DNA from: Pseudobdellovibrionaceae bacterium
GTDB taxonomy: Bacteria > Bdellovibrionota > Bdellovibrionia > Bdellovibrionales > Bdellovibrionaceae
Direction: 5' to 3'
DNA length: 64,000 nt
Assembly: GCA_016719575.1 (NCBI GenBank)
Contig: JADJYV010000013.1
Span: 620,001 to 684,000, forward strand
Shown: positions 1-7,983 of the stretch, piece by piece
How the letters are laid out: each line of letters opens with the position of its first letter
How positions within the stretch are numbered: position 1 is the first letter of the stretch
The notes under the pieces: generated by a model
What the model was told of the DNA's origin: nothing
Database searches by the model: none
Seen by the model: the letters and a program-made list of their open reading frames with translations, nothing else
Program-made: the position numbers and the translations under genes

Positions 1-123
1 CCGATGATGTATGTGGCATTAACCTATGACCACAGAATCATTGACGGCAAAGAGGCGGTCAGCTTTCTAGTAAAAATTAAAGAAGGTGTTGAAGATCCCG
101 AACGATTGCTACTCGAAATATAG
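1..123 (+). CDS. 2-oxoacid dehydrogenase E2 component (dihydrolipoamide acyltransferase), C-terminal end
   Basis: Only the last 40 codons are in the window, reading in frame from base 1 to TAG at 121-123. They contain the catalytic motif of the E2 acyltransferase core, DHRIIDGKEAVSFL, in which the His and Asp of the DHRxxDG pattern take part in acyl transfer from lipoamide to CoA. The tail ending ERLLLEI is typical of the 2-oxoglutarate dehydrogenase E2 (SucB/OdhB). The lipoamide dehydrogenase gene follows 14 bases later, supporting an E2-E3 operon. Whether the substrate is 2-oxoglutarate or pyruvate cannot be settled from this fragment; the 2-oxoglutarate form is favoured. Confidence 0.85.
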   Translation, partial: PMMYVALTYDHRIIDGKEAVSFLVKIKEGVEDPERLLLEI

Positions 124-137
124 TAAAGGGAATAATT

Positions 138-1550
138 ATGTCTGACTCAACTCAATTCGATCTTGTTATCATTGGGGCAGGACCCGGTGGCTACGTGGGA
201 GCAATCCGCGCGGCTCAGCTAGGTCTCAAAACCGCTGTCGTCGAAAAAGATAGAACCTATGGAGGAACTTGCGTCTCTGTAGGATGCATCCCCTCAAAAG
301 CTTTGCTCGAAAGTTCGGAACATTATGTGGCAGCCCAACACGACTTCGCTGCCCACGGAATCAAGGTCAGCAATGTGGACCTAGACCTCCCGGCGATGAT
401 TGCCCGTAAAGACAAAGTGGTAAAAGCAAACACGGATGGTATTGCGTTTCTATTTAAGAAAAATAAAATCACGGGCTTTCAAGGCTTCGGTAAAATTCTT
501 AAGCCCGGCTCAGTTGAAGTCACAGCTGCGGACGGTAGCAAACAAATTCTAACAACAAAAAATATCATGATTGCTACAGGGTCTATTCCAGTCGAATTGC
601 CTTTTTTGAAGTTCGATGAAAAGCGCATCCTCTCAAATACTGGAGCCCTCGCTATGACAACTGTTCCAAAAACAATGATCGTCGTCGGCGGCGGAGTGAT
701 TGGCCTTGAACTCGGCTCGGTTTGGAATCGCCTCGGTGCCGATGTAACTATCGTTGAGTATGCCGATCGGTTGGGCGGTCAAATGGATCCGGACTGCATG
801 AATACGCTCAAAAAATGCATGGAAAAAGTGGGGGTCAAATTTTTTCTCTCTACTAAAGTCACCGGGTCAAAAGTCCTAAGTGATGGAGTGGAACTTAGTT
901 ATGAATCCCTTTCTGACGGAAAATCTCAAACTACAAAAGCTGATGTGGTTCTCGTTGCTACTGGACGCAAAGCCTTTTCTAGTGGCGTTGGTTGCGAAGA
1001 AATCGGAATCCAAAAGGATCCTCAAGGACGAATTATTATCAATAAGCATTATCAGACATCGGCCCCGGGTATCTACGCCGTCGGTGATGTTGTTGCTGGG
1101 CCTATGCTCGCGCACAAAGCCGAGGAAGAAGGCGTGGCAGTCGCAGAAATCATTGCCGGCCTCCACGGCCACGTCAATTACGACACGGTTCCTGGTGTGA
1201 TTTATACTCACCCAGAAATTGCTTCCGTTGGCCTGACAGAAGACCAGGCGAAAGCTCAAGGTCTTGAGGTCAATGTCGGTAAATTTCCATTTATGGCTAA
1301 TGGCCGGGCAAGAGCAAAAGGCTTTACCGAAGGCTTTGTCAAAATTATTGCAGACAAAACGACGGACAAGATTATTGGCGCTCATATGGTCGGGCCTGGT
1401 GTTTCAGAGCTCATTCATGAGGTTATTGTTTGCATGGAATTTGGCGGTAGCAGCGAAGACCTTGCGAGATCCTTTCATGCGCATCCAACCCTTAGTGAGG
1501 TTGTGAGAGAGGCCGCTCTTGCCGTCGAAAAACGTCAAAGGCAGATGTAA
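138..1550 (+). CDS. lpdA: Dihydrolipoamide dehydrogenase (E3)
   Basis: This 470-residue flavoprotein reoxidises dihydrolipoamide of 2-oxoacid dehydrogenase complexes using NAD+. An FAD-binding GAGPGGY motif lies at residues 14-20 and the redox disulfide is Cys45/Cys50 in GGTCVSVGC. A second Rossmann motif, GGGVIGLELG, binds NAD in the middle. The C-terminal interface domain ends with the HAHPTLSE motif carrying the active-site His. Length and motif order are normal for the family. It follows the E2 gene by 14 bases with AAGGGA as ribosome binding site, so E2 and E3 are co-transcribed. Identification is secure. Confidence 0.97.
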   Translation: MSDSTQFDLVIIGAGPGGYVGAIRAAQLGLKTAVVEKDRTYGGTCVSVGCIPSKALLESSEHYVAAQHDFAAHGIKVSNVDLDLPAMIARKDKVVKANTDGIAFLFKKNKITGFQGFGKILKPGSVEVTAADGSKQILTTKNIMIATGSIPVELPFLKFDEKRILSNTGALAMTTVPKTMIVVGGGVIGLELGSVWNRLGADVTIVEYADRLGGQMDPDCMNTLKKCMEKVGVKFFLSTKVTGSKVLSDGVELSYESLSDGKSQTTKADVVLVATGRKAFSSGVGCEEIGIQKDPQGRIIINKHYQTSAPGIYAVGDVVAGPMLAHKAEEEGVAVAEIIAGLHGHVNYDTVPGVIYTHPEIASVGLTEDQAKAQGLEVNVGKFPFMANGRARAKGFTEGFVKIIADKTTDKIIGAHMVGPGVSELIHEVIVCMEFGGSSEDLARSFHAHPTLSEVVREAALAVEKRQRQM

Positions 1551-1556
1551 TGATTA

Positions 1557-1578
1557 GCTCCAGTAGTAAAACTGGAGC
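1557..1578 (+). other. GC-rich hairpin just after lpdA
   Basis: A perfect 7-bp inverted repeat, GCTCCAG (1557-1563) and CTGGAGC (1572-1578), with an 8-base loop begins six bases after the lpdA stop codon. No T-run follows, so it is not a classical intrinsic terminator; it may stabilise the 3' end of the transcript. Confidence 0.45.
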
Positions 1579-1698
1579 ACCAGACAAACCGCAAATATAA
1601 GAATAAAGAGAAATGTTCTCATTCCTAAGTGACTATCGGAAAAACCATCAGCTGTTGAAGGCTAGCCTGAAATTTTCTGTCCGATTTTCAATTTCAAA

Positions 1699-1730
1699 CA
1701 CCTAGAACTAGTCCAGGTGGGCTATTTTTT
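1699..1730 (+). terminator. Possible intrinsic terminator for the E2-E3 operon
   Basis: CACCT (1699-1703) pairs with AGGTG (1715-1719), and a TATTTTTT tract follows at 1723-1730. The stem is only 5 bp, so this is a weak candidate, but it lies between lpdA and the convergent M16 genes, where a terminator is expected. Confidence 0.35.
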
Positions 1731-1754
1731 ATTAACAAAAGGATCCGTCTGCAA

Positions 1755-3188
1755 TTACTTTGTTCTCTCAATTATGGGGCGATAGGGCGCCATTTGAGCG
1801 CTCACCTTCTTTTCATCAGCATAAATCAAAATTCGAAGGTTTTTCGGATCCATATGCTTTTTGATGGCAGCATTAACATCGGACAATGTTAACGCCTCAA
1901 CATTTTTACGAAAATCTTGCAGATAGCTTATTGGGATCCCATAATAATTAAGAACCAAAATATTATAAGCGAGACGATCCGCAGTCTCTATAGCTCTTGG
2001 AAACTGCCCCATCATTTGCTCTTTTGATGCCTTCAGTTCATTTTCTGTGATCCCTTTTTCAACAAAGTCATTAAGAACGGATAAGGCTTCACTCAACGTT
2101 TTTTCGACAGTCTCATTTTTGGTAAAGGTACTAATTGCAAATGGACCACGGTCAGCCCGCGCATCAAAGTAGGAGTATATCGAATAGGTTAGACCCAAAT
2201 CATCTCTAACCTTTTGGTTCAGGCGACTTCCAAACTCTCCCCCCAATGCGACATTCGCAAGTCTCAGTTTGAGAAAGTCCTCATCACTACGGCGAATTCC
2301 AATCTGACCTAAGCGAATTTGTGCTTGCTGCAACCCAACCTTACTAAGAATCTTAACTTCAATACCAGCAATAGGCTTAACTTCTGGGGTTGAAAAATCC
2401 TTTATTGGTTTTCCTGCCCATTTGCCAAATACTTCAGCGACCTTCGCTTCGGTCTCTTTGTTGATTCGCCCGACCACTGCAAGCAATGCATTATTTGGCC
2501 TGTAATTATTCAGATAGTGACGAATCACATCCTGCTTTTGGACTTTCAGAACCGACTGACGAGTTCCGCTAATGTCATTCGCGTAGGGGTGTCCCTGAAA
2601 TAAAAAAGAATCAAATGCATCATTTGCATAGCTAGAGGGATTGTCTATCTTTTTCTGCAGTTGAGCGATCACCTGGGATTTAGCTCGAGCAATTTCGCCG
2701 TCTGCAAAAGCAGGGTTCATAATCATATCAGAAAATAGATTTAGCAATTTATCTGATGAGCTCACTAAGGCATCCATAGAAATAACTGTAAAATCATTTC
2801 CAGGTTCCATATTTATTTCTGTGCCAATTTGCCCCATTTCGTCCGCAAGCAGTGTCGCAGTTTTGCTCTGGGTTCCCTGCTCCAAGAGCTGAACCATGAG
2901 GGCATTCAACCCCTCTTTTCCTTGCGGGTCTTGTCGCGCCCCCACCTTCGCAAGAAGGGCCATACTCACTCTAGGAAGAGAATTGTCTGTAATAAATAAA
3001 ACTTTCAACCCATTGCCAAGTTGTAACTGTTTCATCGGTCTTAGTTTAAACTGACCATTGCTCGTGCTCTGAGTCGCTTCAGTCTTTTCTGTCTTGTTCG
3101 ATTCGTTTCCCTTTTTTAAATCTGAAGCGCAGCTAACAGCGCACAGTAAAATAAAAATACCGACAAAAGATTTCACCAACAGTTTCAT
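1755..3188 (-). CDS. M16 family peptidase-like lipoprotein, inactive (non-catalytic) subunit
   Basis: This 477-residue protein has a lipoprotein signal ending in AVSC, so it should be lipidated and sit in the envelope. It has the two-halved fold of M16 (pitrilysin/processing peptidase) proteins. The zinc-binding HxxEH is missing: the corresponding stretch reads EGLNALMVQLLEQGT. M16 enzymes of this class act as pairs of one active and one inactive chain, and the active partner is encoded immediately upstream, 5 bases away. The Shine-Dalgarno AAGGAG lies in the last codons of that gene, suggesting translational coupling. The substrate is unknown. Confidence 0.9.
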   Translation of the reverse strand: MKLLVKSFVGIFILLCAVSCASDLKKGNESNKTEKTEATQSTSNGQFKLRPMKQLQLGNGLKVLFITDNSLPRVSMALLAKVGARQDPQGKEGLNALMVQLLEQGTQSKTATLLADEMGQIGTEINMEPGNDFTVISMDALVSSSDKLLNLFSDMIMNPAFADGEIARAKSQVIAQLQKKIDNPSSYANDAFDSFLFQGHPYANDISGTRQSVLKVQKQDVIRHYLNNYRPNNALLAVVGRINKETEAKVAEVFGKWAGKPIKDFSTPEVKPIAGIEVKILSKVGLQQAQIRLGQIGIRRSDEDFLKLRLANVALGGEFGSRLNQKVRDDLGLTYSIYSYFDARADRGPFAISTFTKNETVEKTLSEALSVLNDFVEKGITENELKASKEQMMGQFPRAIETADRLAYNILVLNYYGIPISYLQDFRKNVEALTLSDVNAAIKKHMDPKNLRILIYADEKKVSAQMAPYRPIIERTK

Positions 3189-3193
3189 ATCAA

Positions 3194-4561
3194 CTACTCC
3201 TTTTTTTCTTCAGCTGGAGTGACTTTTTTTTCTTCGGCTCTTCCTGTCAACGTCAAAATAGATCTTTGCTGCTGATTCAAATATTTATTTGCCACCTCTT
3301 GAATTTGCGCGGCCGTCACTGCCTTATATCTGTCGAGGTCCTTAAATAAATTTTCATAAGAACCAGTGACAATTTCGTTGACGGCAAGAGCGCGCGCTTT
3401 GCCATCTATCGTTGTTAATCCCTCAACGAAATCCCTCATCACATGCGTTTTTGCTTTTTCCAACTCTTGCTCTGACACTTGCTTGTTTCTTAGTTTCCAA
3501 ATTTCTTGATAAACTAAATCCAGACTTTGCTGCATACTAACCCCTGGTTTTAAATTCACTCCAACAGCAAAGACCCCTTGATCCTGCATTGTCGAGTGGT
3601 AGGAATAAGCGGAAGTCGCTGATTGAGTGGCATACACAAGACGTTTATACAAGTGACTGGATGTTCCACTGCCTAAAATATTGGCTGCCAAATCTAACGG
3701 GTACATATCTGAAACCGCATTCGGTGTCCCCTGAAAGCCGACTGTAAAAGAGATCCCCTGGACGTCTTTTCGGAGAACCACTTCTCGTTGAGTCTTTTGC
3801 GGAGCTTCTTTTGCATACTCACGTGTCGGCAAAGGACGGGAGGCAAGTGGACCATAATACTTTTCAATCAAACGTTTTGCCTCCGTCGTCTTAAAATCCC
3901 CAGCAAGAACCAGAATGGCATTATTTGGAACGTAGTAGGTACTATGAAACTCACGCAAGGTTTCGATTTTATAATTTGAGATGTCAGCCATCGTGCCGAT
4001 GACTGGCCAGCGGTAATTTGAAGTCTTAAAAACCGTCGACATAACCATTTCCATCAGTAAACCCATGGGATTGTTATCAATACGCCAGCGGCGCTCCTCT
4101 TTAACGACTTCTCTCTCGCTTAGAAGATCTGCTTGAGACAATTCTAAGTTGCTCATACGATCCACTTCGATATCCATCATCATCTCGAGTTTCGAGCTTG
4201 GGAGACTCTCGTAAAACCCCGTATAATCATAAGTTGTAAAGGCATTGTTCGTGATCCCATTTTCGTGCAAAAGACGATCAAAGTTTTTACCTGGATATTT
4301 TTTTGAACCTTTGAACATCATGTGCTCAAGCATGTGCGCCGAACCCGTTATCCCCGGGGCTTCGTCACGAGATCCTACCCGATACCACGTATGGTAAGAA
4401 ATTAAGGGGACCGTGTGATCTTCATGCAAAAGAACTGTCAGTCCATTCTGCAATTTGTACTTTACAACGGGAAAATTAATTTTAAGATTATTTTCGGGCT
4501 TGTCTTGAGCTTTGGATATCAAAGAACAAAACAAACTCACGAAAAATAGAAATCGTTTCAT
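3194..4561 (-). CDS. M16 family zinc metallopeptidase, catalytic subunit
   Basis: This 455-residue protein has an N-terminal signal peptide (residues 1-18, ending SKA) and the inverted zinc motif HxxEH as HMLEH at residues 76-80. A downstream EREVVKEE stretch supplies the third zinc ligand Glu. It is a periplasmic or surface endopeptidase that probably works with the inactive M16 partner encoded 5 bases downstream, like mitochondrial processing peptidase and bacterial YmxG/PqqL-type pairs. The C-terminus is Lys/Glu-rich. Natural substrates cannot be told from sequence. Confidence 0.93.
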   Translation of the reverse strand: MKRFLFFVSLFCSLISKAQDKPENNLKINFPVVKYKLQNGLTVLLHEDHTVPLISYHTWYRVGSRDEAPGITGSAHMLEHMMFKGSKKYPGKNFDRLLHENGITNNAFTTYDYTGFYESLPSSKLEMMMDIEVDRMSNLELSQADLLSEREVVKEERRWRIDNNPMGLLMEMVMSTVFKTSNYRWPVIGTMADISNYKIETLREFHSTYYVPNNAILVLAGDFKTTEAKRLIEKYYGPLASRPLPTREYAKEAPQKTQREVVLRKDVQGISFTVGFQGTPNAVSDMYPLDLAANILGSGTSSHLYKRLVYATQSATSAYSYHSTMQDQGVFAVGVNLKPGVSMQQSLDLVYQEIWKLRNKQVSEQELEKAKTHVMRDFVEGLTTIDGKARALAVNEIVTGSYENLFKDLDRYKAVTAAQIQEVANKYLNQQQRSILTLTGRAEEKKVTPAEEKKE

Positions 4562-4671
4562 AGACCAGCTCCCATCCTTGAGAAAAAAACTTTAACCGGA
4601 AGACCCTATTTTAAGTCCTGTCCGCTTAAAGGCAACCAATTTGAAAATTGTTTTTTAGACCAAAGTAATAG

Positions 4672-5184
4672 CTATTGAACTACAAAGTCTGAAAAGAAAA
4701 CATCTTTAACAACACCCTCTCGTAGAACGCTATTAACTTCCATCGCGATGGCATCTTTTAAAAAGAGCTTGCCCTGAATGGTCTCTAGGTCTGTGAAGGT
4801 TTTCTCATTAAGAACCCTGACTATTTTATCACGTGTCTTAGCTCGGCTGTTCGGACTCATAATCTCCTCATAACCTTCTTTGCCGAGCATCTGCAGACTC
4901 ACCTCTAAGCGAATGGTTCTTTTGGGCTCGCCCCCTAAGTTCACGGTAAATTTATCCATTGTAAAAATATACGGAGCATAGCGGGCATCATCAAACTCAG
5001 AGGCTAGTTCTCTTTGCAGGTCTGCCTCGGTAATTTTCGGACTCTGCCAAGCCAAAGTAGAGGAATAGACCAAAAAGCCGCCTCCACCAACGACCACTAA
5101 ATTTAAAACGGCAAAGACGATTGTCAGAATGGCCCCCACATTTTTAGGCTTCTGTTGTGGTGCTTCTGTCTTTTTTTCAGCCAT
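4672..5184 (-). CDS. fliL: FliL family flagellar basal body-associated protein
   Basis: This 170-residue protein has a short cytoplasmic N-terminus, one transmembrane segment at about residues 17-40 with a VVGGGG stretch, and a periplasmic FliL domain. FliL surrounds the stator units of the flagellar motor and affects torque. Conserved pieces are YIFTMDKFTVNL, a basic strand TIRLEVSLQM, and a C-terminal end predicting FFSDFVVQ. No other flagellar gene is adjacent, so it appears monocistronic and could be one of several FliL paralogues. A hairpin lies just before its ribosome binding site. Confidence 0.88.
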   Translation of the reverse strand: MAEKKTEAPQQKPKNVGAILTIVFAVLNLVVVGGGGFLVYSSTLAWQSPKITEADLQRELASEFDDARYAPYIFTMDKFTVNLGGEPKRTIRLEVSLQMLGKEGYEEIMSPNSRAKTRDKIVRVLNEKTFTDLETIQGKLFLKDAIAMEVNSVLREGVVKDVFFSDFVVQ

Positions 5185-5192
5185 AAACTCTC

Positions 5193-5211
5193 CCGATACC
5201 CCTTTTATCGG
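5193..5211 (-). promoter_or_regulatory. Hairpin abutting the fliL ribosome binding site
   Basis: CCGATA (5193-5198) and TATCGG (5206-5211) form a perfect 6-bp stem with a 7-base loop. Read on the minus strand, the 3' arm runs directly into GGGAGAG, the probable Shine-Dalgarno of fliL, so the hairpin could partly mask it. The loop on that strand is AAAGGGG. The regulatory role is inference. Confidence 0.3.
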
Positions 5212-5363
5212 CTTTCGTGACCAAGGTCTTAATAACCAAAGACCTGCCTTTGGATTTTTTTTGTGAATAAATTGTTAAACTGTTAGACAGGACCAAGCAT
5301 TATCCCCAAGAAAACACTCAGAGTATTGACAAACCAGACCATCCCTTCATCTAATAGGAGAAT

Positions 5364-6392
5364 ATGATCAAACATGGAATTTACAGTGGTATGGCCTCAT
5401 GCATAGCAATGGTGCTTTTTTGCCATAGCGTCCAGGCTGTAGAGACACCCCCTCCATCTCAAAATAACTCAGGAGAAGCCAACCTACTGCCTTCGGATCT
5501 TTTACAAATTTCTAGCACTGATGCTTTTAGTAAATATGTTTTTTTGGTCGACAAGACGGCTCGCCATCTTCAAGTCTATGAGCGCAAAGGTGAAACCATC
5601 GAAAAGATTCTGGACGTTCCTTCGGATATGGGAAAAAACACCGGAAATAAGAGTAAGCGTGACGATCACCGCACACCTGAAGGAATCTATTTTTTTGAAA
5701 AACGCCTCGAAAATTCTGACATTCCCTTTAACCTCTACGGCGAAATGGCCTTCACAACGGACTATCCCAATATTTTCGACCGCCGCGAAAGCAAAACTGG
5801 CTCAGGAATTTGGCTCCATGCCGTCCCTGACGAAATCCCCCTAACGCGAGGATCAAGAGGCTGTGTCGTCGTCCGAAACGACGTCATAAAAAAACTAAAG
5901 GACTATATTAAGCTCAAAGAGACTCCAATTTTAATTTTTGACAAGGTTAGCTACGTCGACAAAACCGAGCATGATAAGCGCCGAGTGGCTCTTAATAGCT
6001 TTATTGAGGGATGGAGAAATTCTTGGGAGTCTCAAAATATTGAAAGTTACATGTCTTATTACGATAAAAGCTTCAAAGCTGTTGGCTTTAACTTTGATAC
6101 TTGGAAAAACCATAAGACAAAGCTGAAAAACCAGTACCAATTCATTAAGGTTGTTTTGTCCCAGCCATTTCTTTTGCTACATAAAGACCAGTTGATAGTT
6201 AAAACATTCCAACGCTACGAATCAAATCAACACACTGATTTTGGAGTTAAAACTCTTTATGTTCTCAAGACCGAAGAGGGATATAAAATTATTCGTGAAG
6301 AGTGGAAGCGAGTTTCTGAGAATCTCTCAGATCCAACCGCTACTGCCTCGGTCGCCCCAGAGTCAGACTCTCGAAGCAAAAAAACAAATTAA
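5364..6392 (+). CDS. L,D-transpeptidase-family (YkuD) enzyme with C-terminal NTF2-like domain
   Basis: This 342-residue exported protein has a signal peptide ending near residue 25 (VQA). A YkuD catalytic domain spans about residues 55-195, with His152 in GIWLH and the nucleophile Cys167 in GSRGCVVV. The C-terminal part, about 205-325, resembles an NTF2/SnoaL-like cone domain. This layout matches Bdellovibrio proteins such as Bd1075, an L,D-carboxypeptidase that trims tetrapeptides in the predator's own wall and makes the cell curved. Either L,D-transpeptidase or L,D-carboxypeptidase activity on peptidoglycan is therefore possible. The ATG has a strong AGGAG site. The gene stands alone. Confidence 0.88.
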   Translation: MIKHGIYSGMASCIAMVLFCHSVQAVETPPPSQNNSGEANLLPSDLLQISSTDAFSKYVFLVDKTARHLQVYERKGETIEKILDVPSDMGKNTGNKSKRDDHRTPEGIYFFEKRLENSDIPFNLYGEMAFTTDYPNIFDRRESKTGSGIWLHAVPDEIPLTRGSRGCVVVRNDVIKKLKDYIKLKETPILIFDKVSYVDKTEHDKRRVALNSFIEGWRNSWESQNIESYMSYYDKSFKAVGFNFDTWKNHKTKLKNQYQFIKVVLSQPFLLLHKDQLIVKTFQRYESNQHTDFGVKTLYVLKTEEGYKIIREEWKRVSENLSDPTATASVAPESDSRSKKTN

Positions 6393-6394
6393 AT

Positions 6395-6580
6395 CTAGTG
6401 CTCTTGCTTGTTTTCGCCCTGACCATCTTCAGGGACGTTCATAGCAATATTGTGTCCCATGTCTGGCAGACTCGCCAAATAAGCCTTTAGCTCTTCTTGA
6501 GAAAGCTGGCCATTGTTAACATGCCATTCGATCAAACGCTTATCGAACTTCAAATTTTTCATAGCTTTATCCAAAGACAT
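6395..6580 (-). CDS. Small hypothetical protein
   Basis: A 61-residue, soluble, charged protein with no recognisable domain. An amphipathic helical N-terminus is followed by an acidic tail. The start has a good ribosome binding site (AGGGAGA) at proper spacing, and the gene fits between convergent and co-directional neighbours without overlap, which argues that it is real. It is followed leftward by the stop of the L,D-transpeptidase gene two bases away. Function unknown. Confidence 0.6.
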   Translation of the reverse strand: MSLDKAMKNLKFDKRLIEWHVNNGQLSQEELKAYLASLPDMGHNIAMNVPEDGQGENKQEH

Positions 6581-6619
6581 GAGTTTCTCCCTTTTGAAAG
6601 AGTTTATGTATACAGAATT

Positions 6620-7378
6620 TTAGTTCCAATATCTAGGCCCATTGTCTGATTTTTTTGGTTTTTCATTATCTACGACAAGACGAAGGTTTCCACCTTTTTT
6701 TTTGGTTTTTTTAAAGTTCTCATAGGATTTCAAACGACTTAAAATGACCAAGGCAAAGTAACCAGAAACCAAACCGCCCACATGGGCCAGATATGCAACT
6801 TCACCACCACCAACGCTTGATGTTATCATTGAAGCAATTTGCACAACTCCCATAATGGCAACGAAGTACTTCGTCTTCATAGGGAAAACCATAAAAAAGT
6901 AGACGATGCGTTCGCCAAATAGAATCCCTTGCGCCAGCATCAATCCAAATATGGCCCCAGAAGCCCCAACCACTGGAATCATAAGGCCGACCTGAGATCC
7001 AGTAGCCGCCGCATAGGACGCCATTCCTAAACAATAAAGGGCACCAGCTCCCACCCCTGTAAATAAATAATAAAATAGAAAGTACTTTCTGCCCCATCTT
7101 TGTTCCAATTCAGAGCCAAAAAACCAAAGCATGAGCATATTGAACAAAATATGGGTGACCTGCATTGAATGAACAAACATATAAGTAAAAAGTTCCCAGA
7201 TGCGAAACTCAAAGATCAGTCTTGCTGGGACTAAACTTAACACATTTGAAATCGGAGCTTTTAAAAACCCCTCCACTAAAACCTGTAAACCAAACCAGAT
7301 TGCTACGTTCGCAATAATCAACCACTTCACCACCGGTGTTAAAGGGATTGCCATGCTCATTTGGGATCCGCGACTCAC
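6620..7378 (-). CDS. Rhomboid family intramembrane serine protease
   Basis: About 252 residues with six hydrophobic segments. The catalytic Ser is in GASGAIFG (about residue 141) and the catalytic His in AHVGG (about 199), the Ser-His dyad of rhomboid proteases, which cleave transmembrane helices. The C-terminus is a cytoplasmic basic tail ending in RYWN. The frame is open to a GTG at 7393 that would overlap the HIT gene stop, but AGGAGGG five bases before the GTG at 7378 makes that the likelier start. It follows the HIT gene closely, so both are probably co-transcribed. Confidence 0.92.
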   Translation of the reverse strand: MSRGSQMSMAIPLTPVVKWLIIANVAIWFGLQVLVEGFLKAPISNVLSLVPARLIFEFRIWELFTYMFVHSMQVTHILFNMLMLWFFGSELEQRWGRKYFLFYYLFTGVGAGALYCLGMASYAAATGSQVGLMIPVVGASGAIFGLMLAQGILFGERIVYFFMVFPMKTKYFVAIMGVVQIASMITSSVGGGEVAYLAHVGGLVSGYFALVILSRLKSYENFKKTKKKGGNLRLVVDNEKPKKSDNGPRYWN

Positions 7379-7389
7379 AATTGCCCTCC

Positions 7390-7980
7390 TCACGCCTTAG
7401 TGCGTGTCTTAAAATATCCTAAAAGACGCTCATAAGTCTGCTCGAGACTTTCAACAACGACCTTGGTCTCGGCCACGAGAGGAAAAAAATTGAGATCCCC
7501 ATTCCAACGCGGAATCACATGGTAATGGATATGATCTGGTATGCCCGCCCCTGCCGTCGCCCCATGGTTTAACCCAATATTGATGCCGCCGGGCTGATAG
7601 ACATCGTTTAATGCCTTCATCGCCAAGCGAAGAGTGTCATGAAGATCGTAATGCTCTTCCTGTGTTAGTTTTAACAAATCCCCACAATGTCTGCGAGGAA
7701 TAACCATGATATGGCCACTATTATATGGGTATTTATTCAAAACTATCAGTGAATGTTTCGTCTGATATAAACTAAGTGAATCAAAAGAAATATTTTTAGT
7801 GGCACAACAAAAAACACACTCTTCCGCCTTAACCAACTTGCGAACATACTTCAGTCGATCTGGACGATAAAGAATGTCGCGCTCGAGAGGCCAAACATAT
7901 TTTGCCAATTTTAAAAGGTCGGGCCCTTTAGAACTAGATTTTTTTGATTTCTTCTTTTTCGCGATTTTTTTATTTGCCAA
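7390..7980 (-). CDS. HIT family nucleotide hydrolase/transferase
   Basis: This 196-residue protein has the histidine triad motif DHIHYHVIPRW near the C-terminal end of the domain, where the middle His is the nucleophile for cleavage of nucleoside phosphoramidates or dinucleoside polyphosphates. Two Cys (CVFCC, about residues 55-59) and a downstream His suggest the zinc site of the GalT-like/Ap4A-phosphorylase branch. The N-terminus is an unusual Lys/Ser-rich extension of about 20 residues. It starts 3 bases after the sppA stop and precedes the rhomboid gene, forming an sppA-HIT-rhomboid unit. Confidence 0.9.
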   Translation of the reverse strand: MANKKIAKKKKSKKSSSKGPDLLKLAKYVWPLERDILYRPDRLKYVRKLVKAEECVFCCATKNISFDSLSLYQTKHSLIVLNKYPYNSGHIMVIPRRHCGDLLKLTQEEHYDLHDTLRLAMKALNDVYQPGGINIGLNHGATAGAGIPDHIHYHVIPRWNGDLNFFPLVAETKVVVESLEQTYERLLGYFKTRTKA

Positions 7981-7983
7981 AAA

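Noticed and set aside
876..1385. 169-codon frame on the minus strand inside lpdA
   Set aside because: Antisense to a well-conserved gene, with no recognisable protein.
4630..4665. CAATTT/AAATTG hairpin followed by six T on the plus strand
   Set aside because: No plus-strand gene ends nearby, and the AT-only stem is weak; on the minus strand it lacks a T-run.
5326..5355. TTGACA with TCTAAT 18 bases later before the L,D-transpeptidase
   Set aside because: The -10 box would end just before the strong AGGAG site, so a transcript starting there could not include the ribosome binding site.
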